This document shows, piece after piece, positions 27,149-38,633 of a DNA stretch of 52,245 nt. Positions within the stretch are counted from its first letter, which is position 1. Every line of letters begins with the position of its first letter. The stretch covers positions 1 through 52,245 of the forward strand of contig SHXR01000028.1 of NCBI GenBank assembly GCA_009693235.1. Reading direction: 5' to 3'. The notes beneath the pieces were generated by a model. That model searched no databases. It was given only the letters and a program-made list of their open reading frames with translations, and was not told where the DNA came from. Both the position numbers and the translations under genes were made by a program. This DNA is from Betaproteobacteria bacterium. Lineage in GTDB: Bacteria > Pseudomonadota > Gammaproteobacteria > Burkholderiales > SG8-39.

Positions 27149-28378
27149 TCAAAAATTCCGTTGAAACCAATCTTTCATACGAGCAAAGGTTTGTCGAAAC
27201 GATCCACTTTGCCGCGCCGCAATGCCGCGATCGAGCTGCGACTTACCCTCCATCAACAGGCCCATCACGGTCGCGTAACGCGGCGATCGCACGATCTCTG
27301 CGAGCGGCCCCTCGTAGCGCGGAATTCCAACCCGGACCGGCATATGAAAAATTTCCTCACCAAGCTCGACCATGCCCTGCATGACGGCCGAGCCCCCGGT
27401 CAAAACGATTCCCGAGGAAAGCAGCTCTTCATGGCCCGACTGGCGGAGCACTTGCTGAATGAGGGAGTACAACTCTTCGACGCGCGGCTCGATCACTTCT
27501 GCAAGCGTCTGCCTGGACAGTTGCCGCGGCGCGCGATCACCGAGGCCTGGCACCTCCACCATCTCATGCGGATCGGCGAGTTGGCGTAACGCGCAGCCGT
27601 GCTGAATCTTGATGTCCTCGGCCTCTGCCGTCGGTGTACGGAGTGCCATGGCGATATCGTTGGTGATCTGATCGCCGGCGATTGGAATCACCGCGGTATG
27701 ACGAATAGCGCCCTGCGTGAAAACAGCGAGATCGGTGGTACCGCCGCCGATGTCAACGAGGCACACACCGAGATCCTTCTCATCTTCGGAGAGCACCGCG
27801 ATGCTGGAAGCAAGCGGCTGCAGGATGAGGTCGGTCACTTCAAGTCCACATCTGCGCACGCACTTTGCGATGTTCTGCGCGGCCGACACCGCGCCGGTAA
27901 CGATATGGACCTTGACCTCGAGGCGGACGCCGGACATGCCAAGCGGCTCGCGAATGCCGTCTTGACCATCGATTAAGAATTCCTGCGTGAGAATGTGGAG
28001 AACCTGCTGATCGGTGGGGATCGGCATTGCGCGCGCCGCCTCCATGACGCGGTCAATGTCCACCCGAGCGACTTCCTTGTCCTTAATCGCCACCGTGCCA
28101 GCGGAATTGAGACTTTTAATATGGCTTCCGGCAATGCCCGTGTACACATGCTGAATCTTGCAATCGGCCATCAGCTCGGCCTCCTCGAGCGCGCGCTGAA
28201 TCGCGCTCACCGTGGATTCGATGTTGATCACGACCCCTTTCTTGAGCCCACTGGCCGGATGCGTGCCAAGTCCCACGACTTCAAACCTGCCATCTTCATG
28301 CCGCTCCGCCACCAAGGCGATGACCTTCGAGGTGCCGATATCCAATCCGACGATCAGATTTTTTCCTTCTCTAGGCAA
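27149..28378 (-). CDS. ftsA: Cell division protein FtsA
   Basis: An actin-like ATPase that anchors FtsZ to the membrane and recruits later division proteins. Family segments visible: LIVGLDIGTSKV (phosphate 1), a 1C domain region, DIGGGTTDLAVF (phosphate 2), VLTGGSAVMQGM (adenosine), and a C-terminal amphipathic helix ending FARMKDWFQRNF for membrane binding. I use the TTG at 28378, which has GGGAG upstream and gives the usual short leader MPREGKNLIVG (409 aa). A GTG at 28408 would add ten residues and is the alternative. Confidence 0.95.
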   Translation of the reverse strand: MPREGKNLIVGLDIGTSKVIALVAERHEDGRFEVVGLGTHPASGLKKGVVINIESTVSAIQRALEEAELMADCKIQHVYTGIAGSHIKSLNSAGTVAIKDKEVARVDIDRVMEAARAMPIPTDQQVLHILTQEFLIDGQDGIREPLGMSGVRLEVKVHIVTGAVSAAQNIAKCVRRCGLEVTDLILQPLASSIAVLSEDEKDLGVCLVDIGGGTTDLAVFTQGAIRHTAVIPIAGDQITNDIAMALRTPTAEAEDIKIQHGCALRQLADPHEMVEVPGLGDRAPRQLSRQTLAEVIEPRVEELYSLIQQVLRQSGHEELLSSGIVLTGGSAVMQGMVELGEEIFHMPVRVGIPRYEGPLAEIVRSPRYATVMGLLMEGKSQLDRGIAARQSGSFRQTFARMKDWFQRNF

Positions 28379-28420
28379 GTGACACTCCCGAGTCCGTCCG
28401 CTGAACACGCATAGCTTTCA

Positions 28421-29173
28421 TTACCCCTTTTTTCTTGCCCCGACGACCCGAGGCGCCTCGCCACCCAACCCACCGATGCGCACCGCGAATCCATTTGGAT
28501 AGCGAAGATCGACATGCAGCATTTTTCGACCGGTGAGTTCGGTGGCCGCTGCATGCGAATCAACGAAGCGCTCCAAGCGCGCATCGACCGCCGACTTCTG
28601 CTGCTCGCGACCCAATTCGGCGATAAGTCCGGTGGAAAGCTTGAGCGTCCACGCATAACGCGGCGATAAGACCAACTCGACCGGCTCAGCATTAAGCGGC
28701 TTGACGATCTCGCGGAATTTGCAGTAGCGCTTGGCCACTTCCGCCTCGGACCCGTTCGGCCCAAACAAGCGCGGCAGACCCGCAGTCGGCGCACCGGCGA
28801 ACAACTCTCCATGCACGTTGATGAGACGCTCGCCGTCCCAACGGCCGAGTACGCGATGCTCTTCGATCAGAATTGCCAGCCGGTCTGGCCATTGCAGGCG
28901 AACGTCGGCGTTGCGAACCCAAGGAATTTCCTCCACGAGTTGCTTGACCAAGGCGAGATCCGCAGAGAAAAAATTGCCGATGGGTCGTCCGGAAATGGCT
29001 TCGCTCACCTGATCCCGCGTCACACGATCAAGCAATCCATACACGCTTGCCCCGGATATCGTAAAGCTTGGTGAGCTTGCCAGTAGTACAAAACCAATCT
29101 TTGCCACGATCGCGCCCGCGAGGACCAGCATCCCAGTGGCAATCAGATTCATCAATCGAGCGTTATTCCACAT
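28421..29173 (-). CDS. ftsQ: Cell division protein FtsQ
   Basis: A bitopic inner-membrane division protein that binds FtsB/FtsL. The 250-aa product has a short cytoplasmic start, a membrane helix at about residues 11-32, a POTRA domain (SFTISGASVYGLLDRVTRDQV, about 36-105) and the FtsQ beta domain (WVRNADVRLQWPDRLAILIEE onwards). The ATG at 29173 lies five bases after the ddl stop; the frame is open to 29236. Confidence 0.93.
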   Translation of the reverse strand: MWNNARLMNLIATGMLVLAGAIVAKIGFVLLASSPSFTISGASVYGLLDRVTRDQVSEAISGRPIGNFFSADLALVKQLVEEIPWVRNADVRLQWPDRLAILIEEHRVLGRWDGERLINVHGELFAGAPTAGLPRLFGPNGSEAEVAKRYCKFREIVKPLNAEPVELVLSPRYAWTLKLSTGLIAELGREQQKSAVDARLERFVDSHAAATELTGRKMLHVDLRYPNGFAVRIGGLGGEAPRVVGARKKG

Positions 29174-29178
29174 GGGTA

Positions 29179-30111
29179 TCAGTCTTTGCTCGATGCGGAC
29201 GTATTGAGACTCGCCAGTTCGAGCACCTTCAGACAAAGATCCTCATACGAAATGCCTGCATGGCGCGCCGCCATAGGCACCAGGGAGTGGTCGGTCATCC
29301 CGGGTGAGGTGTTGACCTCGAGGAAAAATGGCTCCCCGGCCTTATTGAGCATTAAATCGACGCGGCCCCAGCCACGACAGCCAAGGATGTTGAATGCCCG
29401 CATGACCTGCTGTTGGATCGCCGCTTCGTCCGCTGCTGACAAGCCGCAGGGAAGTATGTAGCGCGTGTCATTTGCAATGTACTTGGCGTCGTAATCGTAA
29501 AAATCACGCGACGTCTCAAGGCGGATTACGGGCAGCGCAACGTCGCCTAGCACCGCGGCGGTAAGTTCCATGCCATCGATGAACTGCTCGGCGATCACGA
29601 TGCGGTCGTAGCACGACGCCAGCGCAAAGGCAGCGCGCAGATCGGCACCGCGACGCACTTTTCTCATTCCGATCGATGATCCTTCGCTCGCAGGTTTCAC
29701 CATGATGGGCAGTCCGAGTCGTGCGACCACCGCGTCGAAATCGCTCGTTGCCTCAAGCAATGTATATTGCGGCGTGGGGATACCAGCCGCCTGCCACAAG
29801 AGCTTGGTTCGCCACTTGTCCATGGCCAGCGCGCTCGCCATGACACCTGACCCGGTGTATGGAATTCCAAGCAGTTCGAGCGCTCCTTGGATGGTACCGT
29901 CCTCACCGAAGCGCCCGTGCAGCGCGATGAAGACGCGCGCGAACTTCTCATCGATCAAGTATTCGAGTCCGCTATCGCGAGGATCCACAGGATGGGCGTC
30001 GACGCCCCGCTTCAACAGGGCCGCGAGCACCATCGCGCCGCTTTTTAGGGAAACGTCGCGCTCGGCTGACCGACCACCCAGCAGTACGGCAACTTTGCCT
30101 AGTCGTTTCAT
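29179..30111 (-). CDS. ddl: D-alanine--D-alanine ligase
   Basis: Joins two D-alanines with ATP to make the dipeptide used by MurF. The 310-aa product has the family N-terminus [20 protein letters not shown], an [25 protein letters not shown] block, ATP-grasp segments, and [24 protein letters not shown] with the magnesium-binding residues. The ATG at 30111 overlaps the murB stop (ATGA), which fixes the start even though the frame stays open far upstream. Confidence 0.96.
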   Translation of the reverse strand: MKRLGKVAVLLGGRSAERDVSLKSGAMVLAALLKRGVDAHPVDPRDSGLEYLIDEKFARVFIALHGRFGEDGTIQGALELLGIPYTGSGVMASALAMDKWRTKLLWQAAGIPTPQYTLLEATSDFDAVVARLGLPIMVKPASEGSSIGMRKVRRGADLRAAFALASCYDRIVIAEQFIDGMELTAAVLGDVALPVIRLETSRDFYDYDAKYIANDTRYILPCGLSAADEAAIQQQVMRAFNILGCRGWGRVDLMLNKAGEPFFLEVNTSPGMTDHSLVPMAARHAGISYEDLCLKVLELASLNTSASSKD

Positions 30112-31034
30112 CGCATCTCCCTGTTCGCGCGACCAATGATCCGGACTTCCGGAACGAGAGCAATGCCGAATCGCGTCAATACCGTGGCGCGCGCATGGTG
30201 AATGAGCGCCTCGATGTCCGTCGCGCTTCCTTGCCTCTTTGGGTTGACGATGAAGTTCGCATGCTTCTCGGAGATTCGCGCACCACCGATTGCAAAGCCC
30301 CTCAAGCCACAGGCCTCGATCAGACGAGCCGCGAAATCGCCTTCCGGATTTCTGAATACCGATCCGGCATTCGGCAAAGTAAGCGGCTGCGAGTTGGCGC
30401 GTTGCGTAAGAAGTACCTTGATCCGTTCCCGTGCCGCTTCTCGATCGCCAACGCCGAAACGCATCCATGCCGCAGTGAAAAACTCCTCTCTGCTGGGAGT
30501 CGGTTCGCAATGCCGATAGGCCAGGTAGAAATCGGAGCGCGCGCGACTATGCAGCACGCCTTGGCGATCAATCGTTTGTACATGATCGACCACATCCCAG
30601 GTCTCAGCGCCGTAGCAGCCGGCATTCATCGCGAGGGCACCACCGATGGTTCCCGGGATGCCAGCGAGAAACTCAGCCCCCACATAGGAATGATTCGCCG
30701 CAAAACGCGCCACCTTCGGACTGGCGACGCCCGCCTCGCTGTACACCAGATCACCGTCCGTTCGCATCACACCACGCGTGTTGTGCATGAGAACGATGAC
30801 GCCATCGAAACCGCCCTCTCTCACCAGAAAATTACTGCCAAGTCCGACGAAGCAGACTTCCCGTTCCGCAGGGATTTCTGCCATGAACCCTTGCAAGTCG
30901 GCAAGGTCCGCAGGCGCATAGACTAGTGTCGCGTTCCCACCAGCTCGCCAGCTCACATGACGGGCCATTCGTTCGTCCCGAAGGAGTTGGCCGCGCAGGC
31001 TGGATCTGAATTGCATGGGCTCGCTCATATTCAT
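30108..31034 (-). CDS. murB: UDP-N-acetylenolpyruvoylglucosamine reductase MurB
   Basis: FAD- and NADPH-dependent reduction that produces UDP-MurNAc. The 308-aa product has the FAD-binding segments [15 protein letters not shown] and [15 protein letters not shown], the substrate region YRHC, the catalytic Ser in the [12 protein letters not shown] segment, and the late Glu in VPEVRI. The start overlaps the murC stop by four bases. Confidence 0.96.
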   Translation of the reverse strand: MNMSEPMQFRSSLRGQLLRDERMARHVSWRAGGNATLVYAPADLADLQGFMAEIPAEREVCFVGLGSNFLVREGGFDGVIVLMHNTRGVMRTDGDLVYSEAGVASPKVARFAANHSYVGAEFLAGIPGTIGGALAMNAGCYGAETWDVVDHVQTIDRQGVLHSRARSDFYLAYRHCEPTPSREEFFTAAWMRFGVGDREAARERIKVLLTQRANSQPLTLPNAGSVFRNPEGDFAARLIEACGLRGFAIGGARISEKHANFIVNPKRQGSATDIEALIHHARATVLTRFGIALVPEVRIIGRANREMR

Positions 31035-32419
31035 GCGTCGCTTCTCGCCAGCTTGCCCGGCACCTGGCCGATCGACCCGGCACCCATCGTGAGGACAACA
31101 TCGCCGTCACGTGCGATCTGCATAATCGTGGCAGGCATGTCCGCAATGTTCTCGACGAATACCGGCTCCACCTTGCCGGCAACACGCACCGCTCGCGCGA
31201 GGGAGCGTCCGTCGGCCGCGACGATGGCGGGCTCGCCTGCCGCATAGACTTCAGCAAGCACCAGAGCATCCACGCTCGACAACACCTTGACGAAATCCTC
31301 GAATAGATCGCGGGTGCGGGTAAACCGGTGCGGCTGAAATGCAAGCAACAAGCGTCGCCTCGGGAACGCGCCGCGCGCCGCTTCGATGGTCGCCACCATT
31401 TCAGCCGGGTGGTGCCCGTAATCATCCACCAGCGTGCAGGATCCACCGCCATCCAGTGCGACCTCGCCATACCGTTGGAAGCGCCGGCCAACGCCGCGAA
31501 ATTCCGCAAGTGCCTTGACGATCGCACCGTCTGCGACACCAAGCTCATCTGCCACAGCGATGGCAGCGAGTGCGTTGAGCACGTTGTGACGACCGGGAAT
31601 CGCCAGTGTGACCTCAAGCGGTGCATGGTCCGGGCGCAAGGCGCGAAATCGCATCCGACCGGCATCGGAGCTGATTGCTTCGGCGCGTATCGACGCTTCC
31701 GGTGAGAAGCCGTAGGTCTGAATCGGTTTGGAGACGAATGGAATGATTTCGCGCACCACCCGATCATCGGCACAGAGGATTGCCGTACCGTAGAAGGGCA
31801 GGTTCTCGATGAAGTTCGCAAACGCCTGCCTGAGCTTGGCGAAATCATGCTGATAGGTTTCCATGTGATCGGCATCGATATTGGTCACGACGGCGATCAC
31901 CGGTTGCAGGTGCAGAAATGACGCATCGGATTCATCGGCCTCGACGACGATGAAATCGCCTTTACCAAGGCGTGCATTCGTTCCCGCAGCATTGAGTCGT
32001 CCACCGATCACGAACGTCGGATCAAGCCCTCCTTCAGCGAGAATGCTGGCGGTAAGGCTCGTGGTGGTCGTCTTCCCGTGTGTGCCGGCTACTGCGATGC
32101 CGCTCTTCAATCGCATGAGCTCGGCCAACATGAGTGCCCGCGGCACGATCGGCACCCGCGTCACGCGCGCGCCTATTAGTTCCGGATTGTCCGATCGCAC
32201 CGCACTCGATACCACGACCACATCGGCGCGTGCAATGTTCGCTGCATCATGCCCAATCATCACACACGCACCCAACGCGATGAGTCGATCGGTGGCGGCA
32301 TTGCGCGCTAGATCCGAACCGCTGACCTCGTAGCCAAGGTTCACCAACACCTCGGCGATACCAGACATCCCGGACCCGCCAATGCCGACGAAATGAATGC
32401 GGCGGACCTTGTGCTTCAT
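31031..32419 (-). CDS. murC: UDP-N-acetylmuramate--L-alanine ligase MurC
   Basis: Adds L-alanine to UDP-MurNAc, the first step of the stem peptide. The 462-aa product has a Rossmann-like start ([18 protein letters not shown]), the ATP-binding GTHGKTTTT, the substrate block EADESDASF with [15 protein letters not shown], and the C-terminal domain with DDYGHHPAE. The ATG at 32419 overlaps the murG stop (ATGA); a TTG at 32434 is in frame but less likely. Confidence 0.96.
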   Translation of the reverse strand: MKHKVRRIHFVGIGGSGMSGIAEVLVNLGYEVSGSDLARNAATDRLIALGACVMIGHDAANIARADVVVVSSAVRSDNPELIGARVTRVPIVPRALMLAELMRLKSGIAVAGTHGKTTTTSLTASILAEGGLDPTFVIGGRLNAAGTNARLGKGDFIVVEADESDASFLHLQPVIAVVTNIDADHMETYQHDFAKLRQAFANFIENLPFYGTAILCADDRVVREIIPFVSKPIQTYGFSPEASIRAEAISSDAGRMRFRALRPDHAPLEVTLAIPGRHNVLNALAAIAVADELGVADGAIVKALAEFRGVGRRFQRYGEVALDGGGSCTLVDDYGHHPAEMVATIEAARGAFPRRRLLLAFQPHRFTRTRDLFEDFVKVLSSVDALVLAEVYAAGEPAIVAADGRSLARAVRVAGKVEPVFVENIADMPATIMQIARDGDVVLTMGAGSIGQVPGKLARSDA

Positions 32420-33486
32420 ACCAAGCTCTCGCAAATATCAGCAACATCCCTCGACGCATCCGGCCGCGCGAGCGTTCGCGCGCGTGCCGCCATCACGACC
32501 AGCCTGTCCCGATTCAATGCACCGATTGCAGCGGCAAGGTGCGCCGGTGTGAGCTCGCGTTGTTGGATCATTATTGCGGCGCCAGCATCCACCAGATAGC
32601 GAGCGTTGGCGGTCTGATGATCATCCACTGCGAGGGGAAAGGGGACAAACAGGGCGGCCACGCCGACCGCTGCCACTTCGGCAACCGTCATCGCCCCGGC
32701 CCGACATACGATCAAATCGGCCTTTGCATAAGCGCTTGCCATGTCATCGATGAATGCGACCAGTTCCCCGGTAACCCCCGCCTGGCGGTAGCTTGCGTTC
32801 AAGGCATCAATATTCTTGGCACCCGCTTGATGTGTTACGAGCGGACGCGTTCCAGGGTCCATCAACGCGAGTGCTTGCGGGATTGTAGTGTTAAGACTCT
32901 GTGCACCCAAACTGCCGCCCACCACTAGCAAGCGAAGCGGCCCAGACCGTGCGGCATACCGAGCTTCCGGCGTCTCGACCGATGTGATCGCACTGCGGAC
33001 CGGATTCCCGACCACAACCGCTTTACCGATGGCACCGGGAAACGCGACGAGCACACGATCAGCGACTTGCGCCAGCACGCGATTGGCCAGGCCGGCGATG
33101 GCATTTTGCTCATGAATGACCAGCGGTCGATTGAGTAATGCAGCCATCATTCCACCGGGAAAACTGATGTAGCCGCCCATGCCGAGGACGGCCTCTGGCG
33201 CAACCCGGCGAATGGCGCGCAGTGATTGCCAGAATGCAATAAGCAAGCGCGTTGGCAGCAGGAGCTTGGCGAGCAGTCCCTTGCCACGCAAGCCGGTGAA
33301 TGCGACCGGCTCAAGCGCGTAGCCATTTTTCGCGGCGAGTGTTGCTTCCATGCCGTTTGGCGCGCCCAACCAGACGATGCGCCAACCGCGGGTGCGAAGA
33401 ACCTCGGCCACCGCGAGCGCCGGCATGACATGACCACCCGTGCCACCGGCCATGATGAGAAGGGTGCGCTGTGCATTACGCTCCAC
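32416..33486 (-). CDS. murG: UDP-N-acetylglucosamine transferase MurG
   Basis: A peripheral inner-membrane glycosyltransferase that converts lipid I to lipid II. The 356-aa product has the N-terminal G-loop [43 protein letters not shown], the second G-loop [12 protein letters not shown], and the donor-binding [15 protein letters not shown]. It starts at a GTG, 27 bases after ftsW, the largest spacing in the mraY-ddl stretch. Confidence 0.96.
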   Translation of the reverse strand: MERNAQRTLLIMAGGTGGHVMPALAVAEVLRTRGWRIVWLGAPNGMEATLAAKNGYALEPVAFTGLRGKGLLAKLLLPTRLLIAFWQSLRAIRRVAPEAVLGMGGYISFPGGMMAALLNRPLVIHEQNAIAGLANRVLAQVADRVLVAFPGAIGKAVVVGNPVRSAITSVETPEARYAARSGPLRLLVVGGSLGAQSLNTTIPQALALMDPGTRPLVTHQAGAKNIDALNASYRQAGVTGELVAFIDDMASAYAKADLIVCRAGAMTVAEVAAVGVAALFVPFPLAVDDHQTANARYLVDAGAAIMIQQRELTPAHLAAAIGALNRDRLVVMAARARTLARPDASRDVADICESLV

Positions 33487-33513
33487 ACGCTTGCCTCATT
33501 GTCATGCGTTGCG

Positions 33514-34719
33514 TCATGCCGGCAGCCCGCGGATGCGTTGCCGGTTTTCCCAATCGATGCGCATCAGGATGCCAAGGGCGATGCAATTGGCGATCGTGCC
33601 GCTGCCGCCATAGCTCATAAAGGGGAGCGTTAAGCCCTTGGTCGGCAGCATTCCCATGTTGACGCCCATATGGATAAACGCTTGCAAGCCAAACCAGGTG
33701 CCGATTCCTTGGGCGGCCAATGAAGCAAACGGTCGCTCGTAACTCACCGCCAAGCGGCCGACCACGAACGCTCGTGTCACGATGATCGCAAAGAGAATCA
33801 CCAGGGATACCACCGCAACCAAACCTAACTCCTCGGCAATCACGGCGACGATAAAGTCGGTGTGCGCCTCGGTGAGGTAGTGATGTTTTTCAATACTGGC
33901 ACCCAGCCCGACGCCGAACCATTCGCCACGCCCGAACGCAATGAGGGAATGCGTCAATTGGTAGCCCTTGCCGAACGCGTCGGCCCATGGATCCATGAAC
34001 CCAAAGAATCGATTCAACCGATAGGAGGACACGGCAATCAGAAGGGCGAACCCCGCCACGAGAATCACAATCAACGCGGCAAACCACTTCGCGTTCATGC
34101 CGCCGATGAAAAGGATACCCGCCACGACGATGAATATGACAAAGGTGGCGCCGTAATCCGGTTCCAGCAGCAGCAACACGCCAACCGGGGGCATGACGGC
34201 GGCAAGCGGCAACAGTCCCTTTCTAAAGTTGTGCATTTGAAAGGCTTTGCGAGCAGTGAAGTCCGCCGCATAGAGCACCGCGAAGAGCTTCATGAACTCT
34301 GATGGTTGAACGTTCGCGATACCAAGCGAGATCCAGCGCCGCGCCCCATTGACCGGGCGACTGATCCCGGGAATGAAAACCAACACGAGCAAGACGACGC
34401 CGGCGAGAAAAAGCCACGGCGCAAGTTCCTGCCATGTGCGCGAAGAAATCTGGAAGGCAAGACACGCGGCGAGGATGCCCAACGCAATGTAAATCGATTG
34501 GCGCACCAGGAAATACGTGGGTTGATAGTGGAATGCCTTGCCTGCTTCAGCAACGGTGATCGAAGCTGAGTACACCATGACCAAGCCAAATAGCAGTAAC
34601 ACCAAGGTAGCCCACACCAACGCCATGTCGAATTCAGGCGTCACATGTGGCGCACGCGTGGTGCGTCGCGGCGCGTCGCGGCGCAAGCCGAACCAGGGCA
34701 GGCTAATTGCCATGCGCAT
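33514..34719 (-). CDS. ftsW: Septal peptidoglycan glycosyltransferase FtsW (SEDS family)
   Basis: A polytopic SEDS protein that polymerises septal glycan strands together with FtsI. The 401-aa product has about ten membrane helices. Conserved SEDS segments include MVYSASI, NGARRWISLGIANVQPSEFMK, LEPDYGATFV, the AHTDFIVAVIAEELG loop with the catalytic Asp region, and PFMSYGGSGTIAN. The start at 34719 overlaps murD by 17 bases; a second ATG at 34713 would give MAISLPWF. Confidence 0.95.
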   Translation of the reverse strand: MRMAISLPWFGLRRDAPRRTTRAPHVTPEFDMALVWATLVLLLFGLVMVYSASITVAEAGKAFHYQPTYFLVRQSIYIALGILAACLAFQISSRTWQELAPWLFLAGVVLLVLVFIPGISRPVNGARRWISLGIANVQPSEFMKLFAVLYAADFTARKAFQMHNFRKGLLPLAAVMPPVGVLLLLEPDYGATFVIFIVVAGILFIGGMNAKWFAALIVILVAGFALLIAVSSYRLNRFFGFMDPWADAFGKGYQLTHSLIAFGRGEWFGVGLGASIEKHHYLTEAHTDFIVAVIAEELGLVAVVSLVILFAIIVTRAFVVGRLAVSYERPFASLAAQGIGTWFGLQAFIHMGVNMGMLPTKGLTLPFMSYGGSGTIANCIALGILMRIDWENRQRIRGLPA

Positions 34720-36118
34720 TGGGCAGCCCTTTCACGATGGCGCTGAACACTTCGCCGCGATGCTTGTAATGATTGAACATATCGAAGCTCGCGCACGCAG
34801 GAGACAGCAACACGATATCGCCCGCCACTGCCATCTCACGGGCGCGGTCAATGGCGTCGGCCATCGACAGTGCTTTGATGCGGGCCACGCTCGATCCAGC
34901 CAAGGCCCGATCGATCACCGGACCGTCGCGACCGATCAGAATTACGGCACGCACAGCGCCACCAAGCGCATCTCGCAATGGCGTGAAGTTCTGACCCTTG
35001 CCGTCGCCGCCGGCAATGAGAACGACCCTGGCCGTGGTGCCCGCCAGCGATCGTGCGAATCCATCCAGCGCGGCAATCGTCGCACCGACATTGGTCCCCT
35101 TGGAATCATTGAAGTAGCGCACGCCATCCACTTCGGCAACCGGCTCGACACGATGCGGTAAGCCGCGAAACGCGCGCATGGCATTGAGCGCCCCGGTACG
35201 GTCAAGGTCGATTTCGCTAGTGAGGGCGAGCGCTGCCAATGCGTTGGCCGCGTTATGCAGGCCGGCAAGCTGCAATGCCGTGGCCGCAAGGACCGGCGTG
35301 CGGCCATGTGCCAGCTGAAAGCTACCGCCTGCGCGGATCAGTCCGTAATCTTGATCGGTCGGTGCCTCGTCCAACCCAAATGTGGTGACACCGCGATCGG
35401 CGCGCTGCATGGCTAGGCTCATCGGATCATTCCGATTCAATACTTGCAGGCCATCGCCCGCAAAGATGCGCGCCTTCGCGGCCGCGTAAGCATCGAGATT
35501 GGCATATCGATCGAGATGGTCCTCCGACAGATTCAGCATCGTCGCGGCGTCGAGGTTTAGCGAATACGTCGACTCCAATTGGTAACTCGACAGCTCCAGT
35601 ACCCAAACCTCCGGCAGCGCATCCCGATCGATGCAATCCATCAGGGCCGTGAGTACGGCCGGACTAATATTCCCGGCCATTTCGGTGCGACGTTTGCCAC
35701 CTGCAACGGTGGCATTGGTGAGCGCAGTCACCGTTGTTTTGCCATTCGTCCCGGTGACGCCAATGAGTGTCGGCGTCGCACGATCTCGATAGACATCCTT
35801 CAGTGCATTCGAAAAAATTTCCACATCGCCCACGACCGGGACACCCCGCGCGCTGGCGTCGCGGACGGTGGGTTCAGCAAGTGGCACGCCCGGGCTGATT
35901 GCGACCAGATCGATGCCCGCAAACGCATCGCGTTCAAACGCTCCGGTGCGCAGGATCGCCTGCGGGACATGCTGTGCAAGCGCAGCGCGCCCCGGCGGTT
36001 CGGCGCGTGTATCGGCCACGCACACGCGTGCGGCGCCGGTGCGCGCGGCCCAACGCGCCATCGACAGACCCGATTCGCCGAGCCCTAGCACGAGCACATT
36101 TTTCCCATCGAGACTCAT
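34703..36118 (-). CDS. murD: UDP-N-acetylmuramoylalanine--D-glutamate ligase MurD
   Basis: Adds D-glutamate to UDP-MurNAc-L-Ala. The 471-aa product has the UDP-binding [21 protein letters not shown]-binding [33 protein letters not shown] and a C-terminal [20 protein letters not shown]. The ATG at 36118 overlaps the mraY stop. The frame is open to 36172, but that part lies within mraY. Confidence 0.96.
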   Translation of the reverse strand: MSLDGKNVLVLGLGESGLSMARWAARTGAARVCVADTRAEPPGRAALAQHVPQAILRTGAFERDAFAGIDLVAISPGVPLAEPTVRDASARGVPVVGDVEIFSNALKDVYRDRATPTLIGVTGTNGKTTVTALTNATVAGGKRRTEMAGNISPAVLTALMDCIDRDALPEVWVLELSSYQLESTYSLNLDAATMLNLSEDHLDRYANLDAYAAAKARIFAGDGLQVLNRNDPMSLAMQRADRGVTTFGLDEAPTDQDYGLIRAGGSFQLAHGRTPVLAATALQLAGLHNAANALAALALTSEIDLDRTGALNAMRAFRGLPHRVEPVAEVDGVRYFNDSKGTNVGATIAALDGFARSLAGTTARVVLIAGGDGKGQNFTPLRDALGGAVRAVILIGRDGPVIDRALAGSSVARIKALSMADAIDRAREMAVAGDIVLLSPACASFDMFNHYKHRGEVFSAIVKGLPNAHGN

Positions 36119-37269
36119 CGCAGTTTCAAGGTCGAAAGACCGAAGAGCACCAGCATCATCGTCACGATCCAAAACCGTACGACCACTTGGGTTTCACGCC
36201 ATCCACCCAATTCGAAATGGTGATGCAGCGGCGCCATGCGAAAGACCCGCTTGCCACCGGTCATTTTGAAATAGCCAACTTGAATCATCACCGACAGCGT
36301 TTCGGCGACAAACACCCCGCCCATGACAAAGAGCACGATTTCCTGGCGAACGATGACCGCAACGGTGCCAAGCGCAGCGCCTAAGGCAAGCGCCCCGACA
36401 TCGCCCATGAACACCTCGGCCGGGTAGGCGTTGAACCATAGAAAACCAAGACCGGCACCGATCAAGGCACCGCAGAACACCGCCAATTCCCCGGCGCCGG
36501 GGATATGCGGAATCAGGAGGTACTTTGCATAGACCGCGCTGCCGGTGGCATACGCGAAAATTCCGAGCGCACCGGCGATCATGACAGCGGGCATGATGGC
36601 AAGACCATCCAGCCCGTCAGTGAGGTTGACGGCATTCGATGTCCCGACGATGACGAAATAGCTGAGCGCTATGAAGCCGAGGATGCCAAGCGGATAGGCG
36701 ACATTCTTAAAGAAGGGCATGATCAAGCCGGTTTTCTCCGGCAGCTCAAGCGAAAATCCGCTCTGGACCCATGCGAGAAAGAGGTCCCACGGCTTGACCG
36801 ATGAGGGCGTGTTGATGACAAAAGCCAGGTAGACCGCGGCCACGATGCCGATCATCGACTGCCAAAAGAATTTCGATTTGGCCGACAGTCCCTTGGGATT
36901 GCGATGCACGACCTTGCGATAATCATCAACCCAGCCAATGATCCCGAACCCAAGGGTCACAAAGAGCACCGCCCACACAAAGCGATTTTCAAGATCGCTC
37001 CAGAGCAACGTCGTGATACCAATCGACAGCAGGATCAACGCGCCCCCCATCGTCGGGGTACCTGCCTTCACCAGGTGGGTCTGCGGCCCATCGCTGCGGA
37101 CGGACTGCCCGATTTTGTAGCTGGCGAGCTTACGGATCACCATCGGCCCGAGTATCAAGGAAATGGCGAGCGCGGTGAGCGTTGCGAGCACTGCACGGAG
37201 CGAAATGTAGTTGAAGACATTCAGTGCGCGAACGTCCTTGGCAAACAACTGGGCAATCTCTAAGAGCAT
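36115..37269 (-). CDS. mraY: Phospho-N-acetylmuramoyl-pentapeptide transferase MraY
   Basis: An integral membrane enzyme that makes lipid I from UDP-MurNAc-pentapeptide and undecaprenyl phosphate. The 384-aa product has about ten helices and the catalytic motifs [16 protein letters not shown] (double Asp), [13 protein letters not shown] and [14 protein letters not shown], plus the late [10 protein letters not shown] histidine motif. It overlaps murF by ten bases and murD by four. Confidence 0.97.
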   Translation of the reverse strand: MLLEIAQLFAKDVRALNVFNYISLRAVLATLTALAISLILGPMVIRKLASYKIGQSVRSDGPQTHLVKAGTPTMGGALILLSIGITTLLWSDLENRFVWAVLFVTLGFGIIGWVDDYRKVVHRNPKGLSAKSKFFWQSMIGIVAAVYLAFVINTPSSVKPWDLFLAWVQSGFSLELPEKTGLIMPFFKNVAYPLGILGFIALSYFVIVGTSNAVNLTDGLDGLAIMPAVMIAGALGIFAYATGSAVYAKYLLIPHIPGAGELAVFCGALIGAGLGFLWFNAYPAEVFMGDVGALALGAALGTVAVIVRQEIVLFVMGGVFVAETLSVMIQVGYFKMTGGKRVFRMAPLHHHFELGGWRETQVVVRFWIVTMMLVLFGLSTLKLR

Positions 37270-38633
37270 GTTGCTTCTCCGCTGCGCAAGTGGGCTATGA
37301 CGCGTTCCATGCGCATGAAACGCGATCCCTTGACGAGGATCGTGGTGCCGTCTACCGGCAGATCGTGCATGCGCGCCATGAGCGCGGCGGCCGCGGAAAA
37401 ATGTTCGGCGCCCAGTCCGAACGAAGCGACGGTCGCTTTGGTCATCTCGCCCAAGGCAAGCAGTCGATTGACACCCTGTTCACGCGCGTATCGCCCGACT
37501 TCGATGTGGAAGGCTTCACCGTTCGCGCCCACTTCACCCATGTCGCCGAGAATCAAGATTCGCGGTTCCGGAACACCGGCCAAGATGTCGATGGCGGCGC
37601 GCACCGAATCCGGATTCGCGTTGTAGGTGTCATCGATCAGCAGCTCACCGCGTGCGCCGGTAAAGCGCTGCAGACGGCCCTTGGCCGGGCGAAAGGCCGA
37701 CAGGCCGCGGCCGATCGATTCGAGATTGGCGCCCGCCACGCTGGCGGCGGCAGCCGCCGCCAATGCGTTCTGTACGTTGTGCATGCCCGGAATGTGCAAG
37801 GTCGCTTCCGCAGTCCCTTCGGGAAGGGCAATGAAAAGATGCGTTACAGCGTTCTGGACCGTGAATCTCCCGGTGACATCCGCGCCGTCTTGTACACCGA
37901 AACTTCGCACTGCCCGAGGATGTGCGAGGGCACGCCATTGCGCGGCATGCGCATCATCGGCGTTGATGATTGCGGTCCCATTGCGGCTGAGCGCCGCGAT
38001 CAACGCGCCATGCTCGATGGCAACCTCCGCCACGCTTTGCATGAACTCCTGGTGTTCGCGTTGGGCGTTGTTGATGAGACCGATCGTCGGCTGGGCGATG
38101 GCGGCAAGGAGCGCCGTTTCGCCCGGATGATTCATGCCGATTTCAATCACGCCGACCCGATGGTTCGTGCGGAGATCAAGGAGGGTCTGCGGCAAGCCAA
38201 TGTCGTTGTTCAGATTGCCGCGGGTTGCCAGTACCTGCTCATCGCCGAAATGCGCGCGAAGAATCGCGGCAATCATTTTCTTGACGGTGGTCTTGCCGTT
38301 CGAGCCGACCACCCCGATGACGGGTAGAACGAACTGGGCCCGCCACCATTTGGCGAAGCGACCCAATGCAGCCTTGGTGTCACGCACTTCGACGATGGGC
38401 GCATCGGGCAATTGCGCGGACAGCTGCGAGGCCGTATCGGCAAGGACCGCGATCGCACCATGCTGCAGCGCTTCGTGCGCGTATGCATGGCCGTCGAAGC
38501 GCTCGCCCCGCAACGCAATGAATATCGAGCGGGGCGGAATTGCTCGGCTGTCGGTGGTCACGGACTCAAATCGAACATCGGCACCATGAGCAACGCCACC
38601 GATTGCTTGTGCGAGGGCGTGAGTGCTCAGCAT
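37260..38633 (-). CDS. murF: UDP-MurNAc-tripeptide--D-alanyl-D-alanine ligase MurF
   Basis: Adds D-Ala-D-Ala to complete the cytoplasmic pentapeptide. The 457-aa product has an N-terminal uridine-binding domain ([18 protein letters not shown]), the ATP loop [14 protein letters not shown], the [13 protein letters not shown] segment, [11 protein letters not shown], and the C-terminal [11 protein letters not shown]. It overlaps murE by seven bases and mraY by ten. Confidence 0.96.
   Translation of the reverse strand: MLSTHALAQAIGGVAHGADVRFESVTTDSRAIPPRSIFIALRGERFDGHAYAHEALQHGAIAVLADTASQLSAQLPDAPIVEVRDTKAALGRFAKWWRAQFVLPVIGVVGSNGKTTVKKMIAAILRAHFGDEQVLATRGNLNNDIGLPQTLLDLRTNHRVGVIEIGMNHPGETALLAAIAQPTIGLINNAQREHQEFMQSVAEVAIEHGALIAALSRNGTAIINADDAHAAQWRALAHPRAVRSFGVQDGADVTGRFTVQNAVTHLFIALPEGTAEATLHIPGMHNVQNALAAAAAASVAGANLESIGRGLSAFRPAKGRLQRFTGARGELLIDDTYNANPDSVRAAIDILAGVPEPRILILGDMGEVGANGEAFHIEVGRYAREQGVNRLLALGEMTKATVASFGLGAEHFSAAAALMARMHDLPVDGTTILVKGSRFMRMERVIAHLRSGEATCS

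Noticed and set aside
30832-31875. 347-codon minus-strand open frame overlapping murC and murB
   Set aside because: Ser/Arg/Pro-rich out-of-frame reading of murC, which is complete in its own frame.
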